NCBI GenBank assembly: GCA_021568835.1
Contig: JAKGSH010000001.1
Location: forward strand, 186,001-250,000
Length of the DNA stretch: 64,000 bases
Reading direction: 5' to 3'
Source of the DNA: Streptomyces sp. Tue 6430
Lineage (GTDB): Bacteria > Actinomycetota > Actinomycetes > Streptomycetales > Streptomycetaceae
In this document: one piece after another, positions 17,509 through 27,700 of the stretch
Position numbering within the stretch: the stretch's first letter is position 1
Layout of the letters: each line of letters opens with the position of its first letter
Translations under genes and position numbers: made by a program
Notes under the pieces: model-generated
Told to the model about the DNA's origin: nothing
The model's database searches: none
Seen by the model: the letters and a program-made list of their open reading frames with translations, nothing else

Positions 17509-19689
17509 ATGACACAGAGCACCACCATCCGCTGGGAACAGGACCGCACCGGCCTCGTCACCCTCGTCCTCGACGACCCCGACCAGTCCGCCAACACCAT
17601 GAACCAGGCGTTCCGCGCCTCGCTCGCGGTGGTCGCCGACCGTCTGGAGGCCGAGAAGGACACCGTCCGGGGCGTCATCGTCACCTCCGCGAAGAAGACC
17701 TTCTTCGCGGGCGGCGACCTGCGCGACCTGATCCGCGTCACCCCCGACACCGCCCAGGAGCTGTTCGACGGCGGCCTGGAGATCAAGCGCAACCTGCGCC
17801 GCATCGAGACCCTCGGCAAGCCCGTCGTCGCCGCCCTCAACGGCGCGGCCCTGGGCGGCGGTTACGAACTCGCCCTCGCCTGCCACCACCGCGTCGCCCT
17901 CGACGCGCCCGGCTCGAAGATCGGCTGCCCCGAGGTCACCCTCGGACTGCTCCCCGGCGGTGGCGGCGTCGTCCGCACGGTCCGCCTGCTCGGCATCGCG
18001 GACGCCCTCCTCAAGGTCCTGCTCCAGGGCACCCAGTACAGCCCGCGGCGCGCCCTGGAGAACGGCCTGGTCGACGAGGTCGCCGACACCCACGAGGACA
18101 TGCTCGCCAAGGCCCGCGCCTTCATCGACGCCCACCCCGAGTCGCAGCAGCCCTGGGACCGGCCCGGCTACCGCATCCCCGGCGGCACCCCCGCCCACCC
18201 CAAGTTCGCGGCGAACCTGCCCGCCTTCCCCGCCACCCTGCGCAAGCAGACCGGCGGCGCCCCCTATCCGGCGCCGCGCAACATCCTCGCCGCCGCCGTC
18301 GAGGGCGCCCAGGTCGACTTCGAGACCGCCCAGGTCATCGAGGCCCGCTACTTCGTGGAACTGGCCGCCGGACAGACGTCGAAGAACATGATCCAGGCGT
18401 TCTTCTTCGACCTCCAGGCCGTCAACTCCGGGGTCAGCCGGCCCCGGGGCGTCGAGCCCCGCCAGGTCCGCAGGGCCGCCGTCCTCGGCGCCGGGATGAT
18501 GGGCGCCGGCATCGCCTACGCGTGCGCCCGCGCGGGCATCGACGTCGTCCTCAAGGACGTCTCCCTCGAAGCGGCCCTCAAGGGCAAGGCGTACTCCGAG
18601 AAGCTCTGCGCCAAGGCCGTCTCCCGCGGCCGCACCACCCAGGAGAAGGCGGACGCCCTCCTCGCCCGCATCACGCCCACCGCGGACCCGCAGGATCTGG
18701 CCGGCTGCGACGCCGTCATCGAGGCCGTCTTCGAGGACACCTCGCTCAAGCACAAGGTGTTCCAGGAGATCCAGCACGTCGTCGCCCCGGACGCCCTGCT
18801 CTGCTCCAACACCTCCACCCTGCCCATCACCGTCCTGGCCGAGGGCGTCGAGCGGCAGGGCGACTTCGTGGGGCTGCACTTCTTCTCGCCCGTCGACAAG
18901 ATGCCGCTCGTCGAGATCATCAAGGGCGAGCGCACCGGTGACGAGGCCCTCGCCCGCGCCTTCGACCTGGTCCGGCAGATCAACAAGACGCCGATCGTCG
19001 TCAACGACTCCCGCGGCTTCTTCACCTCCCGGGTCATCGGCCACTTCATCAACGAGGGCGTCGCCATGGTCGGCGAGGGCATCGAGCCCGCGTCCGTGGA
19101 GCAGGCCGCCGCCCAGGCCGGCTACCCGGCCAAGGTCCTGTCCCTCATGGACGAGCTGACCCTCACCCTGCCGCGCAAGATCCGCAACGAGTCGAAGCGG
19201 GCCGTCGAGGAGGCCGGCGGCACCTGGCCCGGCCACCCCGCCGAGGCCGTCATCGACCGCATGGTCGACGAGTTCGGCCGCACCGGCCGCAGCGGGGGAG
19301 CGGGCTTCTACGACTACGACGAGGACGGGAAGCGGACCGGACTGTGGCCGGGCCTGCGCGAGCACTTCACCCGCGACGACGTACAGCCCGTGCCTTTCGA
19401 GGACATGCAGGAACGCATGCTGTTCTCCGAGGCCCTCGACACCGTGCGCCTCCTGGAGGAGGGCGTCCTGACGTCCGTCGCCGACGCCAACATCGGTTCC
19501 CTGCTGGGCATCGGCTTCCCCGGCTGGACCGGCGGCGTCCTGCAGTACGTCAACGGCTACGACGGCGGCCTGCCCGGCTTCGTGGCCCGCGCGCGTGAAC
19601 TCGCCGAACGCTACGGCGACCGCTTCACCCCGCCCGCACTGCTGGTGGCCAAGGCGGAGAAGGGCGAGACCTTCACGGACGCCCGCTGA
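17509..19689 (+). CDS. fadB: Fatty-acid oxidation multienzyme (enoyl-CoA hydratase / 3-hydroxyacyl-CoA dehydrogenase)
   Basis: 726 aa. The N-terminal crotonase domain (about residues 10-250) has oxyanion-hole motifs AGGDLRDL and NGAALGGGYELALACHHRV. A linker is followed by the NAD-binding Rossmann domain (AAVLGAGMMGAGIAYACARAGIDVVLKD, near 325) and the 3-hydroxyacyl-CoA dehydrogenase signature NTSTLPI..GLHFFSPVDKMPLVEII with catalytic His near 465. The C-terminal domain ends with GTGGAGFYDY-like GRSGGAGFYDY. Length is normal for FadB/FadJ. ATG follows ACGGAG. It works with FadA as the beta-oxidation pair. Confidence 0.95.
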   Translation: MTQSTTIRWEQDRTGLVTLVLDDPDQSANTMNQAFRASLAVVADRLEAEKDTVRGVIVTSAKKTFFAGGDLRDLIRVTPDTAQELFDGGLEIKRNLRRIETLGKPVVAALNGAALGGGYELALACHHRVALDAPGSKIGCPEVTLGLLPGGGGVVRTVRLLGIADALLKVLLQGTQYSPRRALENGLVDEVADTHEDMLAKARAFIDAHPESQQPWDRPGYRIPGGTPAHPKFAANLPAFPATLRKQTGGAPYPAPRNILAAAVEGAQVDFETAQVIEARYFVELAAGQTSKNMIQAFFFDLQAVNSGVSRPRGVEPRQVRRAAVLGAGMMGAGIAYACARAGIDVVLKDVSLEAALKGKAYSEKLCAKAVSRGRTTQEKADALLARITPTADPQDLAGCDAVIEAVFEDTSLKHKVFQEIQHVVAPDALLCSNTSTLPITVLAEGVERQGDFVGLHFFSPVDKMPLVEIIKGERTGDEALARAFDLVRQINKTPIVVNDSRGFFTSRVIGHFINEGVAMVGEGIEPASVEQAAAQAGYPAKVLSLMDELTLTLPRKIRNESKRAVEEAGGTWPGHPAEAVIDRMVDEFGRTGRSGGAGFYDYDEDGKRTGLWPGLREHFTRDDVQPVPFEDMQERMLFSEALDTVRLLEEGVLTSVADANIGSLLGIGFPGWTGGVLQYVNGYDGGLPGFVARARELAERYGDRFTPPALLVAKAEKGETFTDAR

Positions 19690-19735
19690 GCGGTCCGCCC
19701 GTCACGGGGAGCCGCACCTCGAGCGGAGCCACCCG

Positions 19736-20458
19736 TCACGGGGAGCCGTCGGTCTCCGGCGGCTCCCCGAGCCACTCCCGCACCTCCTCGGTCAGCGACC
19801 GCTGGAAGGCCGTCAGCAGCGCCTGCACGACCAGCGGCTGCATGTGCGCCGACAGCGACCGCACCGCCCGCGCGTCCCGCTCCGCCACGTCCTCGCGGAG
19901 CAGCCGCGACAGCTCGTGGGCCGCCGCCCGCGCATGGTCCACCAGGACGGTGCGGGCCGTGAGGATCGCCTCCTGGGACAGCGGTACGTCGAGGAGGCGG
20001 ACGCCCAGCCTGAGCAGCCCGGCGTCGACGCGGTACGCGCCGTCGCCGGCCCGCTCGTCCAGCACGCCCATGGCGGTCAGCCGCGCCACGTCCTCGTCGT
20101 CCAGCGCCCGCCCCGCCCGCCGCTCGAGCTCCTCCCGCGACACCGTCTCCACGGCGTCCGGCGCCCAGGACGCCACCACCGCCCGGTGCACGGCCAGGTC
20201 GCGGGCGTCGAGGCCGGGCGGCAGCCGGTCCAGGTAGCGCTCGATCGCCGCCAGCGTCAGACCCTGCCGCTGCAACTCCTCGATCAGCGCGAGGCGCGCG
20301 AGGTGCTCCTGCCCGTAGCGGCCCACCCGGCGCGGACCGATCACCGGCGGCGGCAGCAGCCCCTTGGTGCTGTAGAACCGCACCGTCCGCACGGTGACCC
20401 CCGCGCGCGCGGCCAGCTCGTCGACCGTGAGGGCCGGCTCCTCGGTCTCGATCGTCAT
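19736..20458 (-). CDS. MerR-family transcriptional regulator
   Basis: 240 aa. The N-terminal winged helix LTVDELAARAGVTVRTVRFYSTKGLLPPP with VGRYGQEHLARLALIEELQRQGLTLAAIERYLD is a canonical MerR domain. The C-terminal 140 residues are helical with no recognisable metal-binding cysteines, so the effector is likely organic, such as an acyl-CoA. It converges on fadB, and such a regulator next to a beta-oxidation operon may control it; no operator was identified. ATG at 20458. Confidence 0.88.
   Translation of the reverse strand: MTIETEEPALTVDELAARAGVTVRTVRFYSTKGLLPPPVIGPRRVGRYGQEHLARLALIEELQRQGLTLAAIERYLDRLPPGLDARDLAVHRAVVASWAPDAVETVSREELERRAGRALDDEDVARLTAMGVLDERAGDGAYRVDAGLLRLGVRLLDVPLSQEAILTARTVLVDHARAAAHELSRLLREDVAERDARAVRSLSAHMQPLVVQALLTAFQRSLTEEVREWLGEPPETDGSP
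19740..19768. terminator. Hairpin ending fadB, overlapping the merR 3' end
   Basis: GGGGAGCCG (19740-19748) pairs perfectly with CGGCTCCCC (19760-19768), and CCGTCACGGGGAGCCG is also duplicated just upstream (about 19710 and 19734). The hairpin is downstream of fadB and inside the last codons of the converging MerR-type gene. Confidence 0.6.
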
Positions 20459-20754
20459 GCGCAGCAGTATCGCTGTCACACCAGTGCTGTGAAACCCGTG
20501 CCCACGCCCCGGAGACCACCTCGTGCGCGGGGACGCTCCGCGACGCGGGCCGTCGAACGGCCGCACCCGGTCCACGGAGCACCACGGCCGCGGGCCCCCG
20601 ACGGGGTGATCACTCAACCGGCCCCTTCACCCGGCGGAACGCTAGGCTGCGGTCCGGCCGCCGGCAAGCGGTCCCGCGTGGAGCCGCCCGTCGCCGGGCG
20701 GCTCCCGGCACGGGGGACCACCGCCACGGTCCACGACCACGGGGAGGGGCGCAA

Positions 20755-21660
20755 GTGAGCCGGGACAGCCGGGACATCGACGTACTCGTGCTGGGCGGCG
20801 CGGGGGTGGACACCATCGTGTACGTGCCGGAGCTGCCGCTCCCGTACGCCGACAGCTACATGATCGACAGCGGGGTCCGCACCCGCGCGGGACAGACGGG
20901 GGACTTCGTCGCGCTGGGGCTGAGCAGCCTCGGCCTGCGCACCCATCACCTGGACTTCCTCGGCGACGATCCCGAGGGCGACCTGGTGCGCGCCCTGCAC
21001 GAGGACCGCGGCATCGCCCTCACCGCGGTCCCGCAGCCCGCCGGCACCAAGCGCGCGGTCAACCTGGTCGGCCCGGACGGCCGGCGCCTCTCCCTGTACG
21101 ACACGAGCCGCGCCCACCCCGACGACCGGTTCCCCGACGACACCCTGCGGACCCTCGCCGCCGCCGGCCGGCACGCGCACGTGTCCATCACCCAGCCCTG
21201 CGCCCACGCCCTGCCCGTCCTGCGCGAGAGCGGCGTGAGCCTCTCCACCGACCTGCACAACTGGGACGGCGAGAACCCTTACCACGAGTCGTTCGCGTAC
21301 ACCGCCGACGTCGTCTTCCTCTCCACGACCGCCCTGGCCGACCCCGAGCGCACCATGCGCCGCATCGCCGAACGGGGCCGCGCCGAGGTGGTCGTCGCCA
21401 CCGCGGGCGCCGAGGGCGCGTACCTGCTGACCGACGGCGAGCTGACCCACGTCCCGCCGGTGACGCCCCCGGCCCCGGTGGTGGACAGCAACGGCGCCGG
21501 TGACGCCTTCGCCGCCGCCTTCCTCTACGGCCGCCTCACCGGCGAACCCCCGCACCGATGCGCCCGGTACGGCGCGGTCGCGGGGGCGTACGCCTGCACG
21601 GTCCCCGCCACGGAGGCGGCCGCCATCGGCCGGGACGAACTCCTCGCCGGGGCGGCCTAG
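20755..21660 (+). CDS. PfkB-family carbohydrate/nucleoside kinase
   Basis: 301 aa. Phosphorylates a sugar or nucleoside with ATP. The N-terminal DVLVLGGAGVDTIVYV and the G-rich segment RTRAGQTGDFVALGLSSLG correspond to PfkB signature 1. PfkB signature 2 with the catalytic Asp is near residue 250: VVDSNGAGDAFAAAFLYG. Substrate cannot be assigned; ribokinase or adenosine-kinase-like are both possible. GTG at 20755 follows GGGGAGGGG. Downstream is a G/C-rich hairpin region with no gene (21661-21888). Confidence 0.88.
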   Translation: MSRDSRDIDVLVLGGAGVDTIVYVPELPLPYADSYMIDSGVRTRAGQTGDFVALGLSSLGLRTHHLDFLGDDPEGDLVRALHEDRGIALTAVPQPAGTKRAVNLVGPDGRRLSLYDTSRAHPDDRFPDDTLRTLAAAGRHAHVSITQPCAHALPVLRESGVSLSTDLHNWDGENPYHESFAYTADVVFLSTTALADPERTMRRIAERGRAEVVVATAGAEGAYLLTDGELTHVPPVTPPAPVVDSNGAGDAFAAAFLYGRLTGEPPHRCARYGAVAGAYACTVPATEAAAIGRDELLAGAA

Positions 21661-21888
21661 GGGGCGTCTCGAAAGTGGCGTCGCCTTCCCGCCGTCCGCC
21701 CGGAGGGCGGGCCCCGCGGCGTCGGGTGCGTGCCCCGGGGGTCTCCGGCCGGGGGAGCGCCGGGCACCGATCCCCGTACGGGGGAGGTACCGGAGGTCGG
21801 GGCCCGGTGCGGCGAGAGGGCGTGCGCTGCCGCGGGGCGGGCGGGAAGGCGCCGGCAGGGCCCGGGGACGCCGGTCCAGGGGTGCGCC

Positions 21889-22845
21889 TCAGGAGGGGGT
21901 GGCCAGCCCGGCCGCCTCCTCCGCGCAGCCCCACGCCACGGTCACCCCGGCGCCGCCGTGCCCGTAGTGGTGCACCACCACCCGGCCGTCCGGCAGCACC
22001 TCCCGCTCCAGCCGCACCGCCGGCCGGACCGGCCGCAGCCCCACCCGGTGCTCCAGGACCCGCGCCCCGGCCACCTCCGGCCGCAGCGCCGCACACCGCC
22101 GGACGATCGCCGCCGCCACCGCCGGGTCCGGCTCCAGGGACCACACGCCGTCCTCTGCCGTGCCGCCCAGCAGCAGCCGCCCCGGCTGCGGGAAGAGGTA
22201 GGCCATCTCGCCGTCCGGCGCGGTGGAGACGAGCCAGGTGCGCACGCCCGGGTTCGCCACGACGACCAGCTGCCCGCGCACGGGCCGTACCGAGAGGTCC
22301 GGAACCAGGTCGCGCGCGCCCAGGCCGGTGCAGTTCACCACCACCGGCGCGTCGGCCTCCGCCAGATCCCGCACCGTGCGCTCCTCGACCGTGCCGCCCG
22401 CCCGCCGCAGCCGCTCCCGCAGCCAGGGCAGGTGCACCGCCATGTCGATCAGCGGCAGCCGGGCCCGGACGGCGGTGCCGCCGGGATACTCCGCCGCCGT
22501 CGCCCGGCGCAGCCCGGCCAGCCGGCCGACGGCCCAGCCCTCGACGTCGTCCAGGTCCGTCTCGCCCATCACCCCGTCGACCAGGCGCACCCCGGTCGAC
22601 TCCGGCCGCCGTGCCAGCTCCTCGTACACCTCCAGCGAGCGCAGCGCCCACGTCCGCGCCGACGCCACCGGCTCGATGTGGTACGGCCACCACAGTGCGC
22701 CCGCGACCGCCGAGGTGGTCCGCTCCACCGGGTCCCGCGTCCACACCCGGACCCGACGGCCCCCCTCGGCGAGGACGAGGGCCGTCGCCAGCCCGACGAC
22801 CCCGCCGCCGACCACGATCACATCGCCACCGCGCTCAGTCTCCAC
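21889..22845 (-). CDS. FAD-dependent D-amino-acid oxidase-type oxidoreductase
   Basis: 318 aa. The N-terminal FAD-binding motif is VIVVGGGVVGLATALVLAEGG. It also has DAAO-family motifs AGALWWPYHIEP, VVNCTGLGARDL, RPVRGQLVVV, the substrate-binding GLRPVRPAVRLE and C-terminal HHYGHGGAGVTVAWGCAEEAA. These fit D-amino-acid oxidase, which deaminates D-amino acids to keto acids with release of hydrogen peroxide. The GTG start at 22845 gives VETERGGDVIVVGGG. Upstream lies a 13-copy 14-bp repeat array shared with the divergent ABC-F gene. Confidence 0.88.
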   Translation of the reverse strand: METERGGDVIVVGGGVVGLATALVLAEGGRRVRVWTRDPVERTTSAVAGALWWPYHIEPVASARTWALRSLEVYEELARRPESTGVRLVDGVMGETDLDDVEGWAVGRLAGLRRATAAEYPGGTAVRARLPLIDMAVHLPWLRERLRRAGGTVEERTVRDLAEADAPVVVNCTGLGARDLVPDLSVRPVRGQLVVVANPGVRTWLVSTAPDGEMAYLFPQPGRLLLGGTAEDGVWSLEPDPAVAAAIVRRCAALRPEVAGARVLEHRVGLRPVRPAVRLEREVLPDGRVVVHHYGHGGAGVTVAWGCAEEAAGLATPS

Positions 22846-22869
22846 GCCCGGACGGTAGCCGATCACCGG

Positions 22870-23051
22870 CCCGACGGCGACGGCCTGACGGCGACGGCCT
22901 GACGGCGACGGCCTGACGGCGACGGCCTGACGGCGACGGCCTGACGGCGACGGCCTGACGGCGACGGCCTGACGGCGACGGCCTGACGGCGACGGCCTGA
23001 CGGCGACGGCCCGACGGCGACGGCCCGACGGTGACGGCCCGACGGTGACGG
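22870..23051. repeat. 13 tandem copies of a 14-bp unit (CCTGACGGCGACGG)
   Basis: Nine identical CCTGACGGCGACGG units (22884-23009) are flanked by variants: CCCGACGGCGACGG at 22870-22883 and 23010-23023, and CCCGACGGTGACGG twice at 23024-23051. Total 182 bases. The array fills most of the divergent intergenic region between the D-amino-acid oxidase and the second ABC-F gene, ending 46 bases before the ABC-F start. Units have no spacers, so this is not a CRISPR array. Confidence 0.95.
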
Positions 23052-23097
23052 TGCGGTGCGCACCCGGTGCCGGCCGCCGACTAGGATCTGGCGTCTG

Positions 23098-24738
23098 ATG
23101 ACTGCCACCCTCGTCGCCAAGAACCTCGCCGCCGGCCACGCCGACCGCTCCCTCTTCTCCGGGCTCGACCTCGTCGTCGCCCCCGGTGACGTGATCGGGC
23201 TGGTCGGAGCCAACGGCGCGGGCAAGTCCACCCTGCTGACGCTCCTCGCCGGGCTCACCGCACCCGAGCAGGGCGAGCTGCGCCTGTCCCCGCCGACCGC
23301 GACCGTCGGCCACCTGCCCCAGGAGCCCGAGCGCCGCCCCGGCGAGAGCGTGCGGGAGTTCCTGGCCCGCCGCACCGGCGTCGCCGAGGCCCAGCGGACC
23401 ATGGACGAGGCCACCCAGGCCCTCGTCGAGGGGGCGCCGGGCTCCGACGACGCGTACGCCACCAGCCTGGAGCGCTGGCTCGACCTCGGCGGCGCCGACC
23501 TCGACGAGCGGGCCGAGGAAGTCGCCGACTCCCTCGGCCTCGGCGTCGACCTGGACCAGCCGATGACCTCCCTGTCCGGCGGCCAGGCGGCCCGCGCGGG
23601 CCTGGCCTCCCTGCTCCTGTCCCGCTACGACGTCTTCCTCCTCGACGAGCCCACCAACGACCTCGACCTGGACGGCCTGGAGCGCCTCGAACGCTTCGTG
23701 ACCGGCCTGCGCGCCGGCACCGTCGTCGTCAGCCACGACCGCGAGTTCCTCACCCGCACCGTCACCAAGGTCCTCGAACTCGACCTCGCCCAGCAGCAGA
23801 TCAGGCTCTACGGCGGCGGCTACGAGGCCTACCTGGAGGAGCGGGAGGTGGACCGCCGGCACGCCCGCGAGGGCTACGAGGAGTTCGCCGACAAGAAGGC
23901 CGCCCTCCAGGACCGCGCGCAGACCCAGCGCTCCTGGATGGACAAGGGCGTCAAGAACGCGCGCCGCAAGGCGTCCAACGACAACGACAAGATCGGCCGC
24001 AAGTTCCGCAGCGAGGCCAGCGAGAAGCAGGCCGCGAAGGCCCGCCAGACCCAGCGCATGATCGAACGCCTGGAGGTGGTCGAGGAGCCCCGCAAGGAGT
24101 GGGAGCTGCGCATGGAGATCGCGTCCGCCCCGCGCTCCGGCGCCGTCGTGGCGACCCTGCGCGACGCCGAGGTGCGGCGCGGCGACTTCGCCTTCGGCCC
24201 GGTGACCCTCCAGGTCGACTGGGCCGACCGGGTCGCGGTGACCGGAGCCAACGGCGCGGGCAAGTCGACCCTGCTGGGCGCGCTCCTCGGCCGGGTCCCG
24301 CTGGACGCCGGACACGCCGCCCTCGGCTCGGGCGTCCTGGTCGGCGAGGTCGACCAGGCCCGCAAGCTGTTCCACGGACCCGAGGCGCTGCTGGACGCGT
24401 TCGGCGCGGCCGTCCCCGACACCGAACCGGCGGAAGTACGCACCCTGCTGGCCAAGTTCGGGCTGAAGGCGGAGCACGTGCTGCGCCCGGCGGCCACCCT
24501 GTCACCGGGTGAACGCACCCGCGCGGCTCTCGCGCTCCTCCAGGGCCGAGGGGTGAACCTCCTCGTCCTCGACGAGCCCACCAACCACCTCGACCTGCCG
24601 GCCATCGAGCAACTGGAGTCGGCTCTCGACGCCTACCAGGGCACTCTCCTGCTGGTGACCCACGACCGCCGCATGCTGGACGCGGTCCACGTCACCCGGC
24701 GCCTGGAGGTCGCCGACGGCAAGGTGACGGAACGCTAG
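23098..24738 (+). CDS. ABC-F ATPase (second paralogue)
   Basis: 546 aa, two ABC domains, no membrane segments. Domain 1: LVGANGAGKSTLL, MTSLSGGQAARAGLASLLLSRYDVFLLDEPTNDLDL. Domain 2: VTGANGAGKSTLLGALL, ATLSPGERTRAALALL and LLVLDEPTNHLDL. Note that the second signature reads LSPGE where domain 1 has LSGGQ; this substitution occurs in antibiotic-resistance-type ABC-F proteins. The central linker (about residues 250-345) is long, charged and helical. It acts on the translating ribosome by family analogy. Its sequence differs from the ABC-F at 7713-9335, so this is not a recent duplication. The promoter region is the 14-bp repeat array. Confidence 0.9.
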   Translation: MTATLVAKNLAAGHADRSLFSGLDLVVAPGDVIGLVGANGAGKSTLLTLLAGLTAPEQGELRLSPPTATVGHLPQEPERRPGESVREFLARRTGVAEAQRTMDEATQALVEGAPGSDDAYATSLERWLDLGGADLDERAEEVADSLGLGVDLDQPMTSLSGGQAARAGLASLLLSRYDVFLLDEPTNDLDLDGLERLERFVTGLRAGTVVVSHDREFLTRTVTKVLELDLAQQQIRLYGGGYEAYLEEREVDRRHAREGYEEFADKKAALQDRAQTQRSWMDKGVKNARRKASNDNDKIGRKFRSEASEKQAAKARQTQRMIERLEVVEEPRKEWELRMEIASAPRSGAVVATLRDAEVRRGDFAFGPVTLQVDWADRVAVTGANGAGKSTLLGALLGRVPLDAGHAALGSGVLVGEVDQARKLFHGPEALLDAFGAAVPDTEPAEVRTLLAKFGLKAEHVLRPAATLSPGERTRAALALLQGRGVNLLVLDEPTNHLDLPAIEQLESALDAYQGTLLLVTHDRRMLDAVHVTRRLEVADGKVTER

Positions 24739-24764
24739 GCCGGTCACGCCAGGGCAGCTCGCGC

Positions 24765-24807
24765 GACGGGCCCGGTTCCCCGCACTCCGCGGGGAACCGG
24801 GCCCGTC
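24765..24807. terminator. Bidirectional terminator, perfect 19-bp stem
   Basis: Positions 24765-24783 (starting GACGGGCCCGG) pair perfectly with 24789-24807 across a 5-base ACTCC loop. The hairpin lies between the converging ABC-F and tex genes. Confidence 0.9.
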
Positions 24808-24816
24808 GTACGCGTC

Positions 24817-27224
24817 CTACCGCTTGCCCTTCGGGCCGTCGGTCAGGCCCGCCCGCCGCAGGGCGTCCGCCATCGCGCTGTTGGCCGGCGGCGGCGCCTG
24901 ACGTGAGCCGTCGGCCCGGCCGCCCCCGCCGCGCTGCCCGCCCTGCTGCCGCTGCTGCCCGCCCTGCCGGCGCTGCTGCGGCGGACGACCGCCGCGCTGC
25001 GGCCGGCCCTCGCCCGACGGATCGCCCTTCGGGGCCGCCTCGTCGTCCAGCCGGAGCGTCAGCGAGATCCGCTTGCGCGGGATGTCGACGTCCAGGACCT
25101 TCACCTTGACGATGTCGCCGGGCTTGACCACGTCCCGCGGGTCCTTGACGAACGTCCGGGACAACGCGGAGACGTGCGCCAGCCCGTCCTGGTGGACGCC
25201 GATGTCGATGAACGCCCCGAAGGCCGCCACGTTCGTGACCACGCCCTCCAGGACCATCCCGGACTCCAGGTCGGAGATCTTCTCCACGCCGTCCTTGAAC
25301 GAGGCCGTCTTGAAGGCCGGCCGGGGGTCGCGCCCCGGCTTCTCCAGCTCCTTGAGGATGTCGGTCACGGTCGGCAGACCGAACGTCTCGTCCACGAAGT
25401 CGGCCGGCCGCAGCGAACGCAGCACCGCGGTGTTGCCCACCAGCGAGGCCACCTCCTCACCGGACGTCTTCACCATCCGGCGCACCACCGGGTAGGCCTC
25501 GGGGTGCACGCTGGAGGCGTCCAGCGGGTCGGCGCCGCCGCGGATCCGCAGGAAGCCCGCGCACTGCTCGTACGCCTTCGGACCGAGCCGGGACACCTTC
25601 TTCAGCGCCTGCCGGGACGTGAACGGTCCGTTGGCGTCCCGGTGCGCCACGATGTTCTCGGCGAGGCCGGAGGTGATGCCGGAGACGCGGGCGAGCAGCG
25701 GGGCCGAGGCGGTGTTGACGTCGACGCCGACGCCGTTCACACAGTCCTCCACCACCGCGTCCAGCGAACGCGACAGCTTCACCTCGGACAGGTCGTGCTG
25801 GTACTGCCCGACGCCGATCGACTTGGGGTCGATCTTCACCAGCTCGGCCAGCGGGTCCTGGAGCCGGCGCGCGATCGAGACCGCGCCGCGCAGCGACACG
25901 TCCATGTCGGGCAGTTCCTGCGAGGCGAACGCGGACGCCGAGTACACGGAGGCCCGGCCTCGGACACCATCACCTTGGTGAGCTTCAGCTCCGGGTGCCT
26001 GGCGATGAGTTCACCGGCGAGCTTGTCGGTCTCGCGGGACGCGGTGCCGTTGCCGATCGCGACCAGCTCGACCGCGTGCTCCTTCGCCAGCCTCGCGAGC
26101 CTGGCGATCGCCTCGTCCCACCGGTTGGCCGGGACGTGCGGGTGGATGACGTCGGTGGCCACCACCTTGCCGGTCGCGTCGACGACGGCCACCTTCACGC
26201 CGGTGCGGAAGCCGGGGTCCAGGCCGAGCGTCGCGCGCGTGCCCGCCGGGGCGGCGAGCAGCAGGTCGCGCAGGTTCGCCGCGAAGACGTTCACCGCCTC
26301 GTCCTCGGCGGCCGTGCGCAGCCTGAGCCGCAGGTCGATGCCGAGGTGCACCAGCAGGCGGGTGCGCCAGGCCCAGCGGACCGTGTCCTTCAGCCACTTG
26401 TCGCCCGGCCGCCCCCGGTCGGTGATGCCGAACCGGTGCGCCACGATCCCCTCGTACGACGACGGGCCGTCCGTGGGCTCCTCGGGCTCCAGGACGAGGT
26501 CGAGGACCTCCTCCTTCTCCCCGCGCAGCATCGCCAGGACGCGGTGCGAGGGCAGCTCGGTGAACGGCTCGGCGAAGTCGAAGTAGTCGGCGAACTTCGA
26601 CCCCGTCTCCTCCTTGCCCTCCCGCACCTTCGCGGCGAGCCGGCCCCGCACCCACATGCGCTCGCGCAGTTCGCCGATCAGGTCGGCGTCCTCCGAGAAC
26701 CGCTCGGTGAGGATCGCCCGCGCCCCGTCCAGGGCGGCCTGCGGGTCGGCGACGCCCTTGCCGGCGTCGACGAAGGCGGCCGCCGCGGCGAGCGGCTCCA
26801 CGGACGGGTCGCCGAGCAGCCCGTCGGCGAGCGGCGCCAGGCCGGCCTCCCGGGCGATCTGCGCCTTCGTCCGCCGCTTCGGCTTGAACGGCAGGTAGAT
26901 GTCCTCGAGCCGCGCCTTGGTCTCGGCGCTCCGGATCCGCGCCTCCAGCTCGTCGCTGAGCCTGCCCTGCTCGCGCACGGACTCCAGGATCGCCGTCCGG
27001 CGGTCCTCCAGCTCCCGCAGGTAGCGCAGCCGCTCCTCGATCGTGCGCAGCTGCGCGTCGTCGAGCATCTCGGTCGCTTCCTTGCGGTAGCGGGCGATGA
27101 AGGGCACCGTGGAGCCGCCGTCGAGCAGCTCCACGGCGGACTTCACCTGCCGCTCCCGTACGCCGAGTTCCCCGGCGATCCTGCCTTCGATGGACCCTGT
27201 CTCGATGAACCCGGGTGTCGTCAC
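24817..27224 (-). CDS. tex: Tex-family S1 RNA-binding protein, one frameshift
   Basis: About 802 aa after one missing base near 25955 ([24 protein letters not shown]; span 3n+2). Domain order is that of Tex/YhgF: N-terminal helical region ([25 protein letters not shown]), a YqgF/RNase H-like domain ([21 protein letters not shown], near 330), helix-hairpin-helix repeats ([24 protein letters not shown]) and a C-terminal S1 domain ([31 protein letters not shown]). A Gln/Arg/Gly-rich tail follows the S1 domain. Tex is a conserved nucleic-acid-binding factor linked to transcription. Start GTG at 27224 behind AGAAGGCGG; upstream in-frame codons exist but lack family similarity. Confidence 0.92.
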
Positions 27225-27312
27225 GATCCCGTACCGCCTTCTCCGCTGAGGTTGCGCGGCAATTGTGGCAGGCGGTGCCGACACCCGGGGATCAGGGCAC
27301 TCCGGGCGGGCC

Positions 27313-27444
27313 TCAGGCCCTGCCGTGCCGGGTGCTCGAGGAGGCCCCGCCGAACAGCCGGGCCACGGCCCGGAAGGGCAGCGTCACCACCGTGGCGACG
27401 GCTCCACCTATCTGCCGCAGCACGTCTGCGATCGCACGGAACAC
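27313..27444 (-). CDS. Small amphipathic protein, 43 aa
   Basis: GTG at 27444, preceded by GAAAGGAGACC, encodes MFRAIADVLRQIGGAVATVVTLPFRAVARLFGGASSSTRHGRA. The ribosome site is excellent. Residues 2-32 would form an amphipathic or membrane-associated helix broken at LPF. Very short proteins of this type recur in Streptomyces near stable loci, from memory; function unknown. It lies 88 bases upstream of tex on the same strand. Confidence 0.7.
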   Translation of the reverse strand: MFRAIADVLRQIGGAVATVVTLPFRAVARLFGGASSSTRHGRA

Positions 27445-27700
27445 GGAGGTCTCCTTTCGTCTCCGGCCGCGACGGCCGGACCCTGTCGTCTCCCGGCCGT
27501 CGCGGCCGGAACCTCCTTCTACCTCGACCGCGGCCGATCATGCGTGCCCGGCTGCCGCCGCCCCCGCGGCCAGGGTATTCATCCCTTTTAGCAGCTATTG
27601 CCCGCTCGCGGTCCACGGGGCGGCGACCGGCCGCCCCGTGGCAGAAAAGGTGGGGAACCCGTCGTTGCGGCCGTCGCGCGGTCCGCGAAGAATCGACCGC

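Noticed and set aside
22870..23051. CRISPR-like repeat array
   Set aside because: Units are 14 bp and directly adjacent with no spacers; it is a simple tandem repeat.
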